Shown: piece after piece, positions 31,151-40,101 of the stretch
Position numbering within the stretch: position 1 is the stretch's first letter
How the letters are laid out: every line of letters begins with the position of its first letter
Assembly (NCBI RefSeq): GCF_019308285.1
Contig: NZ_WWEM01000009.1
Coordinates: forward strand, 62,001-126,000
DNA length: 64,000 nt
Direction: 5' to 3'
Source: Flavobacterium quisquiliarum
GTDB lineage: Bacteria > Bacteroidota > Bacteroidia > Flavobacteriales > Flavobacteriaceae
Made by a program: the position numbers and the translations under genes
Notes under the pieces: model-generated
What the model was told of the DNA's origin: nothing
Seen by the model: the letters and a program-made list of their open reading frames with translations, nothing else
Database searches by the model: none

Positions 31151-34100
31151 ATGAAAAAAAAATTAAACATATACATACCGCTGTTTCTACTGTTGATAAC
31201 GGCGGGAATACACGCCCAAAATACCACGCCGCTTATTCAATCTAAACTCGACGGAACTGTAGTCGATGCTATTACAAATCAGCCAATTATCGGTGCTTCA
31301 GTTACGATTAAAGGAACAACTCACGGGGTTGTAACGGATGCTGAAGGAAAATTTTATTTTCAGACAGGACAGAAATTTCCTTATACTTTGATTGTAAGTT
31401 ACATTGGATATAAAAAATTAGAAATTATTGTAGAGAAAAATCCAGTAATTATTAACCTTAAAGAAGAACGTCAGGAACTAGATGAATTAGTAGTTGTTGG
31501 CTACGGAACGCAGAAAAGAAAAGATATTACGGGTTCTGTTGCTTCGGTTCCAAAAGCCAATTTATCTCAGGTAACCTCTTCGGCAGATAATCTTTTAAGA
31601 GGCGCAATTTCAGGGGTTGTAGTCACACAAAGTTCAGGACGACCTGGAGCTTCTTCAAGTGTACGTATTCGCGGAGGAAACTCTATCACTGCTGGTAACG
31701 AACCGCTTTATGTTGTAGACGGAATTCTAATTTACAATGATAACAGTAACAGTTCAGCAGGAGTTTCTTTTGCTGGAGCAAGTGTCAACGTCTTATCAAC
31801 AATAAATCCAGCAGATATTGAATCTATTGAAGTTTTAAAAGATGCTTCGGCAACTGCTATTTATGGTTCTCGAGGCGCTAATGGCGTTGTCATTATTACT
31901 ACTAAAAAAGGAACTAAAGGACAAGATAATATTTCGTATCAAGGTTATTTCGGATTCCAGAACATCTCCAAAAAACTAAGAATAATGAATGCAAGCGAAT
32001 GGGCTAGTTTAAGAAATGATGTTCAGGCAAGTATTGGTCAGGCTCCATCTTTTACAGATGCTCAGATTGAAGCATTTAAAACTTCTGGAAGTTATGATTG
32101 GCAAGACGCCGCATTTGTGACTGCTGCACCAATACAAAGTCATAACCTATCTTTCTCTGGCGGAGATGAAAGATCCAGATATTCAATCTCGGCTGGTTAT
32201 TTTGATCAGGACGGAATTGTTTTAGGAAGTGATTTTAAACGTATTTCTCTTCGTGCTAACTATGAAAGAAATTATTCTCAAAATTTCAAATTTGGCGTAA
32301 ATGCGAATTATACCAATTCTATTTCGAATGGAGTCGGCTCAAGCAGCAGTGGCGGTAGAAATCCAAACCCGTTAGTTGGTGTTTTATTAACTGCTCCCGT
32401 AGTTCCAATTAAAAATGCAGATGGAACTTATAATGTAACCAACAACCCTTATACAACTTCTGTAAATGGTTACGTTCCCAATCCGATTAATGATCTGGAA
32501 AATACTACTAATGAAACCAAAATCAATAGAATCTTAACGAGTTTATTTGGCGAGTACAAAATCACTAAAAAACTAACTGCTAAAGTCGCTGTAAGTGGTG
32601 ATGTTATCAACACAAAACAAAATTATTACGCCCCTGCAAACACTTCAAATGGCGCAGGAACAAAAGGTTTGGCTTCAGTTGGAGATAGAGTGGTAAGTTC
32701 TGTTTTAAATGAGAACACATTAAACTATAATACTAATTTTGGAGAAAGTCATAAATTTTCTGCTTTAGGAGGTTACACGCTTCAATACACTAAAGGCGAG
32801 GTTGTAAATGCGGGAGCACAGACCTTTGTAAACGATGCTAATACATACAATGCTTTACAAGATGGTGTTGCCGTAAAACCGTACAGCGATGCTTACGAAA
32901 GTGTATTAAAATCTTGGCTCGCAAGAATAAATTATTCTTATAAAGGAAAATATAATTTCACTTTATCTGGACGTGCAGATGGTTCTTCGAGATTTGGTGC
33001 TGAATCACTTTGGGGATACTTTCCTTCTGCTGGATTTTCTTGGAATATTACTGAAGAAGAATTTGCCAACAACATCAAAGGCGTAACCGAAGCTAAATTG
33101 AGAATTACCGCAGGAACAACAGGAAACCAGGAAATTGGAAATTATCTTTCTTTACCAGCAATGGGTTCTGTAAACTACTCTTTTGGAGGAACATTATACA
33201 CTGGTTTAGCCCCTACCCGATTGGCCAATCCCGATTTGAAATGGGAGAAAACAACTCAATATAACGTTGGATTGGATTTATCCTTATTAGACCGAAAAAT
33301 CAATTTTGTTTTTGATGTGTATTACAAAAAAACAAACGATTTATTAATCAGTGTTCCTGTTCCTTTGAGTTCAGGTTATGCAACAGTTCTTCAGAATATT
33401 GGTGGTGTTGAAAACAAAGGTTTGGAAATTGGTTTAACTACTGAAAATATTAAAACCGAAAAATTCGCATGGAATTCCAACATTGTATTTTCTGCTAATA
33501 AAAATAAAGTTACTGAAATTGGAAATGGCGTAAATGAGTTTTTTCCTGTAGTTCCAAATGGCTCTTTATTACAACAGCAACCCGTTATTGTAAAAGTTGG
33601 ATTGCCTTTGGGAACTTTCTGGGGGTATAAAACCAACGGAATTTTCCAAACTCAGGAAGAAGTCAACACACAACCAAAAATCAACAGTTTGGCCAATACC
33701 AAAGTGGGAGACAGAAGATATGTTGATGCAAATGGCGACGGCGTAATTAATGCCTTAGACAAAGGAAATTTAGGAACTTCTCAACCAAAATTTGTCGGCA
33801 GTTTCAGCAATACCGTTTCATACAATGATTTTGATTTGAATTTCTCTTTCCAAGGTTCTTACGGCGGAAAAATCTTTAATGCTTTAAATCAGCAGTTAGA
33901 AATTTCTACTCTTGGAACTAATGCAGCAACTACTTTAAATGATCGTTGGACACCAACAAATCCAAGCAATGAAATTCCGAGAGCAACAAGTTCTCCGCTA
34001 GGAATTGTTTCCGAAAGATATGTTGAAGATGCTTCTTTCTTACGATTGAAATTAATCACGCTAGGTTATACTTTACCTAAAAGTGTTTCTAAAAAACTAG

Positions 34101-34276
34101 GAACCAAAAGCGTGAAATTCTATGTATCAGCAGAAAATCTAATTACATGGACAAAATACACTGGTTATGATCCAGAGGTAAGTTCTTACGAACAAAACAA
34201 CTTATATCCGGGAATTGATTTTGGTTCTTATCCAAACTCTAAAACATTCATCTCGGGCTTGAACGTAACTTTCTAA
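31151..34276 (+). CDS. SusC-like TonB-dependent outer-membrane transporter 1
   Basis: A 1041-residue transporter that imports its ligand through the outer membrane with TonB energy. After a signal peptide ending HAQ there is a carboxypeptidase-D-regulatory-like domain (LDGTVVDAITNQPIIGASVTIKG), a plug domain (ELVVVGYGTQKRKDITGSV; IRIRGGNSI; PADIESIEVLKDASATAIYG) and a 22-strand barrel ending GLNVTF with a terminal Phe, the usual barrel-assembly signal. The N-terminal 90 residues are very close to those of the second SusC at 44021. Partner SusD follows after 16 bp. The substrate is probably a sulfate ester, judged only from the neighbours. Confidence 0.95.
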   Translation: MKKKLNIYIPLFLLLITAGIHAQNTTPLIQSKLDGTVVDAITNQPIIGASVTIKGTTHGVVTDAEGKFYFQTGQKFPYTLIVSYIGYKKLEIIVEKNPVIINLKEERQELDELVVVGYGTQKRKDITGSVASVPKANLSQVTSSADNLLRGAISGVVVTQSSGRPGASSSVRIRGGNSITAGNEPLYVVDGILIYNDNSNSSAGVSFAGASVNVLSTINPADIESIEVLKDASATAIYGSRGANGVVIITTKKGTKGQDNISYQGYFGFQNISKKLRIMNASEWASLRNDVQASIGQAPSFTDAQIEAFKTSGSYDWQDAAFVTAAPIQSHNLSFSGGDERSRYSISAGYFDQDGIVLGSDFKRISLRANYERNYSQNFKFGVNANYTNSISNGVGSSSSGGRNPNPLVGVLLTAPVVPIKNADGTYNVTNNPYTTSVNGYVPNPINDLENTTNETKINRILTSLFGEYKITKKLTAKVAVSGDVINTKQNYYAPANTSNGAGTKGLASVGDRVVSSVLNENTLNYNTNFGESHKFSALGGYTLQYTKGEVVNAGAQTFVNDANTYNALQDGVAVKPYSDAYESVLKSWLARINYSYKGKYNFTLSGRADGSSRFGAESLWGYFPSAGFSWNITEEEFANNIKGVTEAKLRITAGTTGNQEIGNYLSLPAMGSVNYSFGGTLYTGLAPTRLANPDLKWEKTTQYNVGLDLSLLDRKINFVFDVYYKKTNDLLISVPVPLSSGYATVLQNIGGVENKGLEIGLTTENIKTEKFAWNSNIVFSANKNKVTEIGNGVNEFFPVVPNGSLLQQQPVIVKVGLPLGTFWGYKTNGIFQTQEEVNTQPKINSLANTKVGDRRYVDANGDGVINALDKGNLGTSQPKFVGSFSNTVSYNDFDLNFSFQGSYGGKIFNALNQQLEISTLGTNAATTLNDRWTPTNPSNEIPRATSSPLGIVSERYVEDASFLRLKLITLGYTLPKSVSKKLGTKSVKFYVSAENLITWTKYTGYDPEVSSYEQNNLYPGIDFGSYPNSKTFISGLNVTF

Positions 34277-34292
34277 GTAAAAAATATATAAA

Positions 34293-35765
34293 ATGAAAAA
34301 GATCATTATAACATTCCTTTTAAGTGCCGGATTATTGGTATCGTGCACAGAGCTGGAGGTAACACCAACCTCTTTTGTAACCGAAGACAATTACTTTATC
34401 ACTCAGGATGATGCTGTTGCTAGTGTTACCGCAGTTTATGCTTCCTTAAGCCTTGATCCGGGAGAACAGAGTTTATTTGGACGAAATCTTTATTTCCTAA
34501 CCGATATGGGTTCCGATTATGCAGCTGCAGGAGTTTCTGCTACCAATCCGCAGGTAAGAGCCATGAGCGCTTTAACACACGATGCCACAACCGACCGTGT
34601 TCAGGTAGCCTGGAGACAAATTTATGCCGGAATCAACAGAGCTAATGTTTCGATTGATAATATTCCGAAAGTAACGGGTAATGAAGTTATCAAAACACGA
34701 TTAATTAATGAAGCAAAGTTTATCAGGGCATTGCTTTATTTTCAGGCAGTACGTCTTTGGGGTGGTGTGCCGATTGTTTTGCACGAAGCGACTTCTATAC
34801 AATTGGGCAGTCTTAAAACAAACAGAGCAACTGTAGAAGAAGTTTATACGCAAATTATTAAAGATTTAACAGATGCAGAGTCTTTACCTCCGACCTATAC
34901 TGCTGCAGATGCCGGCCGCGCCACTTCTGGAGCTGCGAAAGCCATTTTAGCAAAAGTGTATCTGACTAGAAAAGATTGGCCAAATGCAATTGCAAAATCG
35001 AGAGAAGTAATTAACGGCGGTTATGGATATGCTTTGTTTGAAGATTTTCAAGATATTTTCACTAAAACTAAAAAGAACGGAAAAGAACATATTTTCTCTG
35101 TTCAATTCGAGCCAAATCAAGCAGGAAACGGTTCTAGCGGAAGCACTTTTCAAGCAACATCCTTTACTGGATTTACAGCAACAGAACCAGCAGATATTAT
35201 TTCAGATGTTGCTTTATTTTATGACATCTATGCTCCTGGAGACAAAAGAAGAGACGTTAGCTACGCCAAGCAATTGCTTAATCCGACAACGGGAACGCTT
35301 TATACTTTTCCAAAACCAATTTTCAAAAAATATCTGGATTTAACCAATCTGGCAACACCTGCAAACGTATCAATCAACTTTCCTGTGATTCGTTATGCCG
35401 ACATCCTTCTGTCTCTAGCGGAAGCGATAAACGAACAAAGCGGCCCAACAGCAGAAACTTACGAATTGATCAATCAAATTCGCAGAAGAGCCTTCGGAAA
35501 AGCCATTACAACGCCAGATGCAACAGTAGATTTAAGTGGATTAAATCAGGCAACATTTAGAGCGGCGATTCAGGAAGAACGCAAAAAAGAATTTGTACAG
35601 GAAGGACAAAGATGGTTCGATTTAGTGCGCTGGGGAACTTTGGTTACAGAAGTAAAAAAAGTAACTGCTAAAAACTCCGTTTCAGAACGAAATAACCTTT
35701 ATCCGATTCCGCAGAGTGAAAGAAATATCAATCCGGATGGCTTACCTCAAAATCCTGGATATTAA
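34293..35765 (+). CDS. SusD-like surface lipoprotein 1
   Basis: A 490-residue RagB/SusD family lipoprotein. The lipobox LLVSC gives C18 as anchor. The TPR-like helical region includes VAWRQIYAGINRANVSIDNI and NEAKFIRALLYFQAVRLWGGVPIV, both hallmark SusD segments, and the C terminus has RKKEFVQEGQRWFDLVRWG and NLYPIPQSERNINP. It caps the SusC barrel and binds substrate at the cell surface. Co-transcribed with susC; a palindromic repeat and the sulfatase gene follow. Confidence 0.95.
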   Translation: MKKIIITFLLSAGLLVSCTELEVTPTSFVTEDNYFITQDDAVASVTAVYASLSLDPGEQSLFGRNLYFLTDMGSDYAAAGVSATNPQVRAMSALTHDATTDRVQVAWRQIYAGINRANVSIDNIPKVTGNEVIKTRLINEAKFIRALLYFQAVRLWGGVPIVLHEATSIQLGSLKTNRATVEEVYTQIIKDLTDAESLPPTYTAADAGRATSGAAKAILAKVYLTRKDWPNAIAKSREVINGGYGYALFEDFQDIFTKTKKNGKEHIFSVQFEPNQAGNGSSGSTFQATSFTGFTATEPADIISDVALFYDIYAPGDKRRDVSYAKQLLNPTTGTLYTFPKPIFKKYLDLTNLATPANVSINFPVIRYADILLSLAEAINEQSGPTAETYELINQIRRRAFGKAITTPDATVDLSGLNQATFRAAIQEERKKEFVQEGQRWFDLVRWGTLVTEVKKVTAKNSVSERNNLYPIPQSERNINPDGLPQNPGY

Positions 35766-35769
35766 AAGT

Positions 35770-35917
35770 TTTAAACACATAGAGACATAGATTTTTTTTA
35801 ATTATTAATAAAGAAAGTAAAAGAGAAACTCGTTTCTCCACACATAGTTGCTATGTAAATTGAAATAAGTGAAACGCCTTTTATCGATTCTAAAAACTAT
35901 GATTCTATGTGTTTAAA
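35770..35917. repeat. Palindromic spacer between susD and sulfatase, locus 1
   Basis: ttaaacacatag at the left and ctatgtgtttaaa at the right form the outer arms. Inside, agagaaactcgtttctc is a nested palindrome followed by cacacatag. A homologous unit occupies the same place in locus 2 (48537-48675). It may tune expression of the sulfatase relative to SusCD. Confidence 0.75.
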
Positions 35918-35963
35918 AAAGATTGAAGATTAGAAAACCTTATAACTAAAAAACTATAAAATC

Positions 35964-37880
35964 ATGAAAAATTTAAAAAATAACCTTTTAATCAAAAGTC
36001 CTAAAAAGGGGCTTTTGATTACTGCAATACTGGTTGCTCAATTAGGATTTGCACAAGACACACAAGAATTTAAAGGAACTATTGGTCAGACTTTGGCAGA
36101 TTCAAAAGAATATTGGCCTGAGCCTGTAACCGCTCCAAAGGGCGCTCCAAATGTGGTTTGGATTTTATTGGATGATGTTGGATTTGGCGCTTCAAGTGCA
36201 TTTGGAGGTTTAATCAACACTCCTACTTTTGATAATCTGGCAAACAATGGTTTACGTTATACCAATTTCCATACAACAGCGATTTGCGCACCGACCCGCG
36301 CCGCTTTGTTGACGGGAAGAAATTCAGGAAGAGTTCATGTAAGCGGATTTTCGCATACTATTTTATCAGCAGGTTTTCCAGGTTGGGATGGAAGAATTCC
36401 GTCTGATAAAGGAACTATTGCGGAGATTCTTCGTGCAAACGGATACAATACTTTTGCAGTTGGAAAATATGGTGTCACACCAGACGAAGAAGCTTCAGAT
36501 GCTGGGCCGTTTGACAGATGGCCGACTGGAAAAGGTTTCGATCATTTCTACGGATTCTTAGGCTCGCAGACCGATCAATACAATCCTGATTTAGTAGAAG
36601 ACCAAGTTCATATAAAACCTGATGGACGCCATTTAAATGAATTAATTACCGACAAAGCCATCAGCTATATTCAGAAACAGCAGAAAGCCGCGCCTGGAAA
36701 ACCATTTTTCTTATACTATGCGCCGGGAGCAGTTCATGCACCTCATCAGGTTGCCGAAAAATGGGTGGAGCCTTACAAAGGAAAATTTGACGAAGGCTGG
36801 GATGTTTACCGCGAAAAAGTTTTGGCTAACCAAAAGAAATTAGGAACTGTTCCTGCAAATGCTGTTTTACCAGAACGTAACGCCCTTATTACTGAATGGA
36901 AAAAATTGACTCCAGACCAAAAGAAAGTATATGCAAGATTCATGGAAGTTTATGCTGGATTCCTGACTTATACCGATTATGAAATCGGAAGAGTGGTGAA
37001 TTACCTAAAAGAAAGCGGTCAATTGGACAATACTTTAATTTTTGTTGCTATTGGAGATAACGGAGCCAGTAAAGAAGGAACTCTGCAGGGAACAATCAAT
37101 CAGAGCCTATTTTCTCAAGGGAAAACAGATGAAGAAAACTTCCAAAGCAATTTGAATAACATCGGTGAAATTGGAACGGCGAAAGGTTTAAACACGAACT
37201 ATCCTTTGGGTTGGGCACAAGCTACAAATGTTCCTTTTAAAAACTGGAAACAAGATGCACATTCTGAAGGAGGAACGCGTAACCCTTTGATTGTATTTTA
37301 TCCAAACGGAATTAAAGATAAAGGTGGCATCAGAAATCAATACAGCCACGTGACTGATTTGCTTCCAACAACTTTAGCCATTACTGGAATTAAAGCTCCA
37401 GAATATATCAAAGGAATTAAACAGGATATTATTCAAGGCTCTTCATTCCAAGCTTCTTTAGACAATCCAAAAGCAGAATCACTTCATAAAATTCAATATT
37501 ACTACATCTTTGGAAACAGAGCAATTTACAAAGATGGATGGAAAGCTTCTGCCGCACATTTACCAGATTCATTTGCTGTAAAAAAATCTTTAGGAAGCAA
37601 TGAAAAACCTGCACCAAGCAATTTCGATACCGACGTTTGGGAATTATATAATCTAAATGAAGACTTCAACGAACGTAATAATCTAGCGAAAAAATATCCA
37701 GAAAAGCTAGCTGAACTTCAAAAATTATTTGACGAACAAGCCAAAGAAAACAATGTTTACCCATTGATTGACTGGCAGGATGTGTACAACAGAAGAATTC
37801 ACAACACTGGAGCAGATAAAGGAAAAACAGTTTCTGATTTAATCAAACAGGCCACTAAACCTGGAGGAACCAATAACTAG
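35964..37880 (+). CDS. S1-family arylsulfatase 1, exported
   Basis: A 638-residue sulfatase with an N-terminal signal peptide ending FAQ. The metal-binding start is NVVWILLDDVGFG, and the active-site motif is C108-A-P-T-R-A-A-L-L-T-G-R, in which the Cys must be converted to formylglycine; no maturase gene is in the window. GKYGV and the downstream H/D-N-G (IGDNGASKEG) residues complete the metal site. It releases sulfate from an ester in the periplasm or at the surface. It is longer than the third sulfatase. It resembles bacterial arylsulfatases with an extra middle insertion. The exact substrate is unknown. Confidence 0.92.
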   Translation: MKNLKNNLLIKSPKKGLLITAILVAQLGFAQDTQEFKGTIGQTLADSKEYWPEPVTAPKGAPNVVWILLDDVGFGASSAFGGLINTPTFDNLANNGLRYTNFHTTAICAPTRAALLTGRNSGRVHVSGFSHTILSAGFPGWDGRIPSDKGTIAEILRANGYNTFAVGKYGVTPDEEASDAGPFDRWPTGKGFDHFYGFLGSQTDQYNPDLVEDQVHIKPDGRHLNELITDKAISYIQKQQKAAPGKPFFLYYAPGAVHAPHQVAEKWVEPYKGKFDEGWDVYREKVLANQKKLGTVPANAVLPERNALITEWKKLTPDQKKVYARFMEVYAGFLTYTDYEIGRVVNYLKESGQLDNTLIFVAIGDNGASKEGTLQGTINQSLFSQGKTDEENFQSNLNNIGEIGTAKGLNTNYPLGWAQATNVPFKNWKQDAHSEGGTRNPLIVFYPNGIKDKGGIRNQYSHVTDLLPTTLAITGIKAPEYIKGIKQDIIQGSSFQASLDNPKAESLHKIQYYYIFGNRAIYKDGWKASAAHLPDSFAVKKSLGSNEKPAPSNFDTDVWELYNLNEDFNERNNLAKKYPEKLAELQKLFDEQAKENNVYPLIDWQDVYNRRIHNTGADKGKTVSDLIKQATKPGGTNN

Positions 37881-37891
37881 TAATTACACAA

Positions 37892-37974
37892 CCTGCAAGG
37901 TTTCTAAAACCTTGTAGGTTTAAATTATAAAAACTAAAAAAAACATACCTACAAGGTTTTGGAAACCTTGCAGG
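37892..37974. repeat. Palindromic repeat, family C (cctgcaaggttt), copy 1
   Basis: cctgcaaggtttctaaaacc and its partner ggttttggaaaccttgcagg form long arms; each arm is itself a near-palindrome (cctgcaaggttt/aaaccttgtagg). A near-identical copy is at 41748-41832. The two copies bracket the block that locus 2 lacks. Confidence 0.85.
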
Positions 37975-37992
37975 AAATAAAATATAAAGATT

Positions 37993-38112
37993 ATGAAACG
38001 AGTAGATTATGAAATTATCGGAAAAAAGATTGTCGTGGGGATAATCTTGTTTTTAGTGCCGTTGGCCATTCTCGCTGGCGGATTAACCTTAATTAATCAA
38101 TTTTTAAAATAA
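37993..38112 (+). CDS. 39-residue small membrane protein
   Basis: ATG at 37993, 39 codons, stop TAA ending at 38112, 6 bp before the hydroxylase gene. It starts MKRVDYEIIGKKI, followed by a single hydrophobic segment (residues about 13-35, VVGIILFLVPLAILAGGLTL) and ends INQFLK. The tight spacing to the next gene and the clean single-helix layout support a real gene. It may be a small partner that anchors or stabilises the hydroxylase, which is inference. I do not recognise a family. Confidence 0.7.
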   Translation: MKRVDYEIIGKKIVVGIILFLVPLAILAGGLTLINQFLK

Positions 38113-38118
38113 GAAATC

Positions 38119-39174
38119 ATGGCAATAGTTCAAAAAGAAAAATTAGTAAGAGACTTAACGATAAGTTTTTTCATTTATTCATTGCCTGTTGTGGCAATTT
38201 ACCTTTATTTTAAACTAACTGGCGGTGCTGTAAGCGAATCGCATTTAACATTACCTCCATTCTTAGAATTTGCGCAACCTGTTTTTGCTAATATCAGAAC
38301 TTGGGGACTAACGGTATTTATGATCGTTTTAGGAATTATAGAATTCGCCGCAGGTTTATACGATGACGAATGGACTGGCGAAGAACGCAAAATTGATATT
38401 GTTTGTTTCTTAGCTCCAAAATTACTGTTACCACCCGTAATTGCTTTTTTCAGCTTAACTGCTTTGCCGTATTTATTACCAAACGCTGCAAATGCATTAT
38501 CTTGGGTTCCGTTTTGGGGAGGTTTTTTCCTAATTGCAATTGCCGATGATTTAACGCAGTATTGGTATCACAGATTGCATCATCAGGTTCCGTTTTTATG
38601 GCGTTTCCACAGAACACATCATTCGGCTCCGTATATGGGAATGGCGATGGCTTCGAGACAAAACTTTATTTATACGGTTTTCTTTTCTCAAATTTATTTG
38701 ACTGCAACTTTAACTTATTTAGGTTTAGGGCTTCCGGCTTTATTTGTTTTGGTAATCAAAAGTGTCATCACTTTAGGCGCACACTCAAGTATTCCTTGGG
38801 ATAAACCTTTCTACAAATACAAAGTATTACATCCAATTGCATGGGTTTTAGAAAGACTGATTTCTACTCCGGCAACGCATCACGCACATCACGCAGATAC
38901 AAGTGGAGACGGTGTTGGACATTTTAAAGGAAACTTCGGAAACATGTTTTTTATTTGGGATGTTATTTTTGGAACAGGATTAATTACACGTCAATACCCA
39001 AAATCATTCGGAACAAAATCATACAAACAGGAAGAATGGTACGCACAGTTTCTTTGGCCGATTTTTAAATCGAAAAAAGAAGGAAGTTCCCTTGCTGAAG
39101 GTGTATTATCACTTCCATCAAAACCAAAAGCAGTTATAGAAGAAACTCCTGCACCAGTTTTAGAACAAGTATAA
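38119..39174 (+). CDS. Fatty acid hydroxylase/sterol desaturase-family membrane oxygenase
   Basis: A 351-residue membrane protein. The di-iron His clusters of the family are present: HRLHH, HRTHH (about residues 155-175) and HHAHH (about 254-258), with an extra HSS. Four or five hydrophobic segments flank them. Such enzymes hydroxylate or desaturate lipids and need electrons from a reductase. In a sulfatase locus it could process a lipid-like sulfate ester, such as a sterol or alkyl sulfate, after desulfation. This is inference from context. It is co-directional with flanking genes. Confidence 0.88.
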   Translation: MAIVQKEKLVRDLTISFFIYSLPVVAIYLYFKLTGGAVSESHLTLPPFLEFAQPVFANIRTWGLTVFMIVLGIIEFAAGLYDDEWTGEERKIDIVCFLAPKLLLPPVIAFFSLTALPYLLPNAANALSWVPFWGGFFLIAIADDLTQYWYHRLHHQVPFLWRFHRTHHSAPYMGMAMASRQNFIYTVFFSQIYLTATLTYLGLGLPALFVLVIKSVITLGAHSSIPWDKPFYKYKVLHPIAWVLERLISTPATHHAHHADTSGDGVGHFKGNFGNMFFIWDVIFGTGLITRQYPKSFGTKSYKQEEWYAQFLWPIFKSKKEGSSLAEGVLSLPSKPKAVIEETPAPVLEQV

Positions 39175-39185
39175 TATTTCCGGAT

Positions 39186-39902
39186 ATGAAAAATCAAATC
39201 TTAAAAACCAGCTTAACAGCAATTGCCTTTTTATTGGCGATTGCTGTCTTTTCGCAGAATGAAAACCATAATTCATTATCTTTAGATTCCTTTTATTCTA
39301 AAATAAAAAGTCAAAAGAATCCACAGATTGTTGATGCGAGAACTTCAGAAGAATTTGCTCTAAATCATATTGAAGGCGCAGTAAATTTTAATCTTCAATC
39401 TGAAAATTACGATAATTATATTGCTAAACTAGATAAGTCTAAACCTGTTTTTATTTATTCAATCGGTGCCGGCAGAAGTGTTGCTCTAGAAAAAGAATTA
39501 CTAAAAAATGGATTTGCTGAAGCTTATAGCTTAGAGGGTGGCATTGCCAATTGGATTGGAAATGGAAAACCTTTTTATTCTAATCTGAAAAGCAAATTGT
39601 CTTTAGCAGAATTCAATAAAATTATTGCTTCGAACAAAAATGTTTTGGTTGATATTGGTTCCAAATACTGTGGGCCTTGCAAAAAAGTAAAACCTATTTT
39701 AGAAACTATCAGAACAGAATACGGTTCGAATTTAAAAATCGTAGAAATTGAACTGGAAGACAGTCCGCAGGTTATTGCCGATTTAAAAAAAGTAAAAGTT
39801 TTTCCGACTTTAATTCTATATGAAAACGGAAAAATTATTTTTAAGAAGGAAGGGATTAGTGATTTGAAAAATGAGGTTGATGTTGCATTGGCTTCGAAGT
39901 AA
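39186..39902 (+). CDS. Exported rhodanese-like and thioredoxin-like protein
   Basis: A 238-residue protein with a signal peptide ending FSQ. Residues 35-130 are a rhodanese domain, but the loop is IYSIGAGRS with S92 at the position where active rhodaneses have Cys, so sulfur transfer is unlikely there. Residues 140-238 are a thioredoxin domain with active site C162-G-P-C165 and the cis-Pro in KVFPTLI. It probably acts in the periplasm in disulfide or sulfur chemistry. It starts 11 bp after the hydroxylase gene and is in the same transcript. Confidence 0.88.
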   Translation: MKNQILKTSLTAIAFLLAIAVFSQNENHNSLSLDSFYSKIKSQKNPQIVDARTSEEFALNHIEGAVNFNLQSENYDNYIAKLDKSKPVFIYSIGAGRSVALEKELLKNGFAEAYSLEGGIANWIGNGKPFYSNLKSKLSLAEFNKIIASNKNVLVDIGSKYCGPCKKVKPILETIRTEYGSNLKIVEIELEDSPQVIADLKKVKVFPTLILYENGKIIFKKEGISDLKNEVDVALASK

Positions 39903-39938
39903 TCTCGAAACTTTTTAGACTCACATAACCACAATATT

Positions 39939-40036
39939 GTCATTTCGACGAAGGAGAAATCTCCACGAGTAACTCCGCAACGAATGTTCAATCTTTGTAG
40001 AGCTTCTTACGAAGATTTCTCCTCCGTCGAAATGAC
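39939..40036. repeat. Palindromic intergenic repeat, family A, copy 3
   Basis: gtcatttcgacgaaggagaa and ttctcctccgtcgaaatgac form arms with one mismatch. Central sequence ctccacgagtaactccg matches copy 1 in inverted order. It lies between the rhodanese-thioredoxin gene and the second sulfatase; a frame that starts at 40042 begins just outside it and is not used. Confidence 0.85.
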
Positions 40037-40101
40037 AAAAAATGCGTAAAACTTTGACAAAGTTCTTACCCTCCTATGAAAAACTAACCAAAACCAAACT
40101 T

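Noticed and set aside
40042-40101. Upstream start adding 20 residues to sulfatase 2
   Set aside because: It begins immediately after repeat family A in tail sequence shared with other copies; the start at 40102 gives a normal N-terminal membrane helix.
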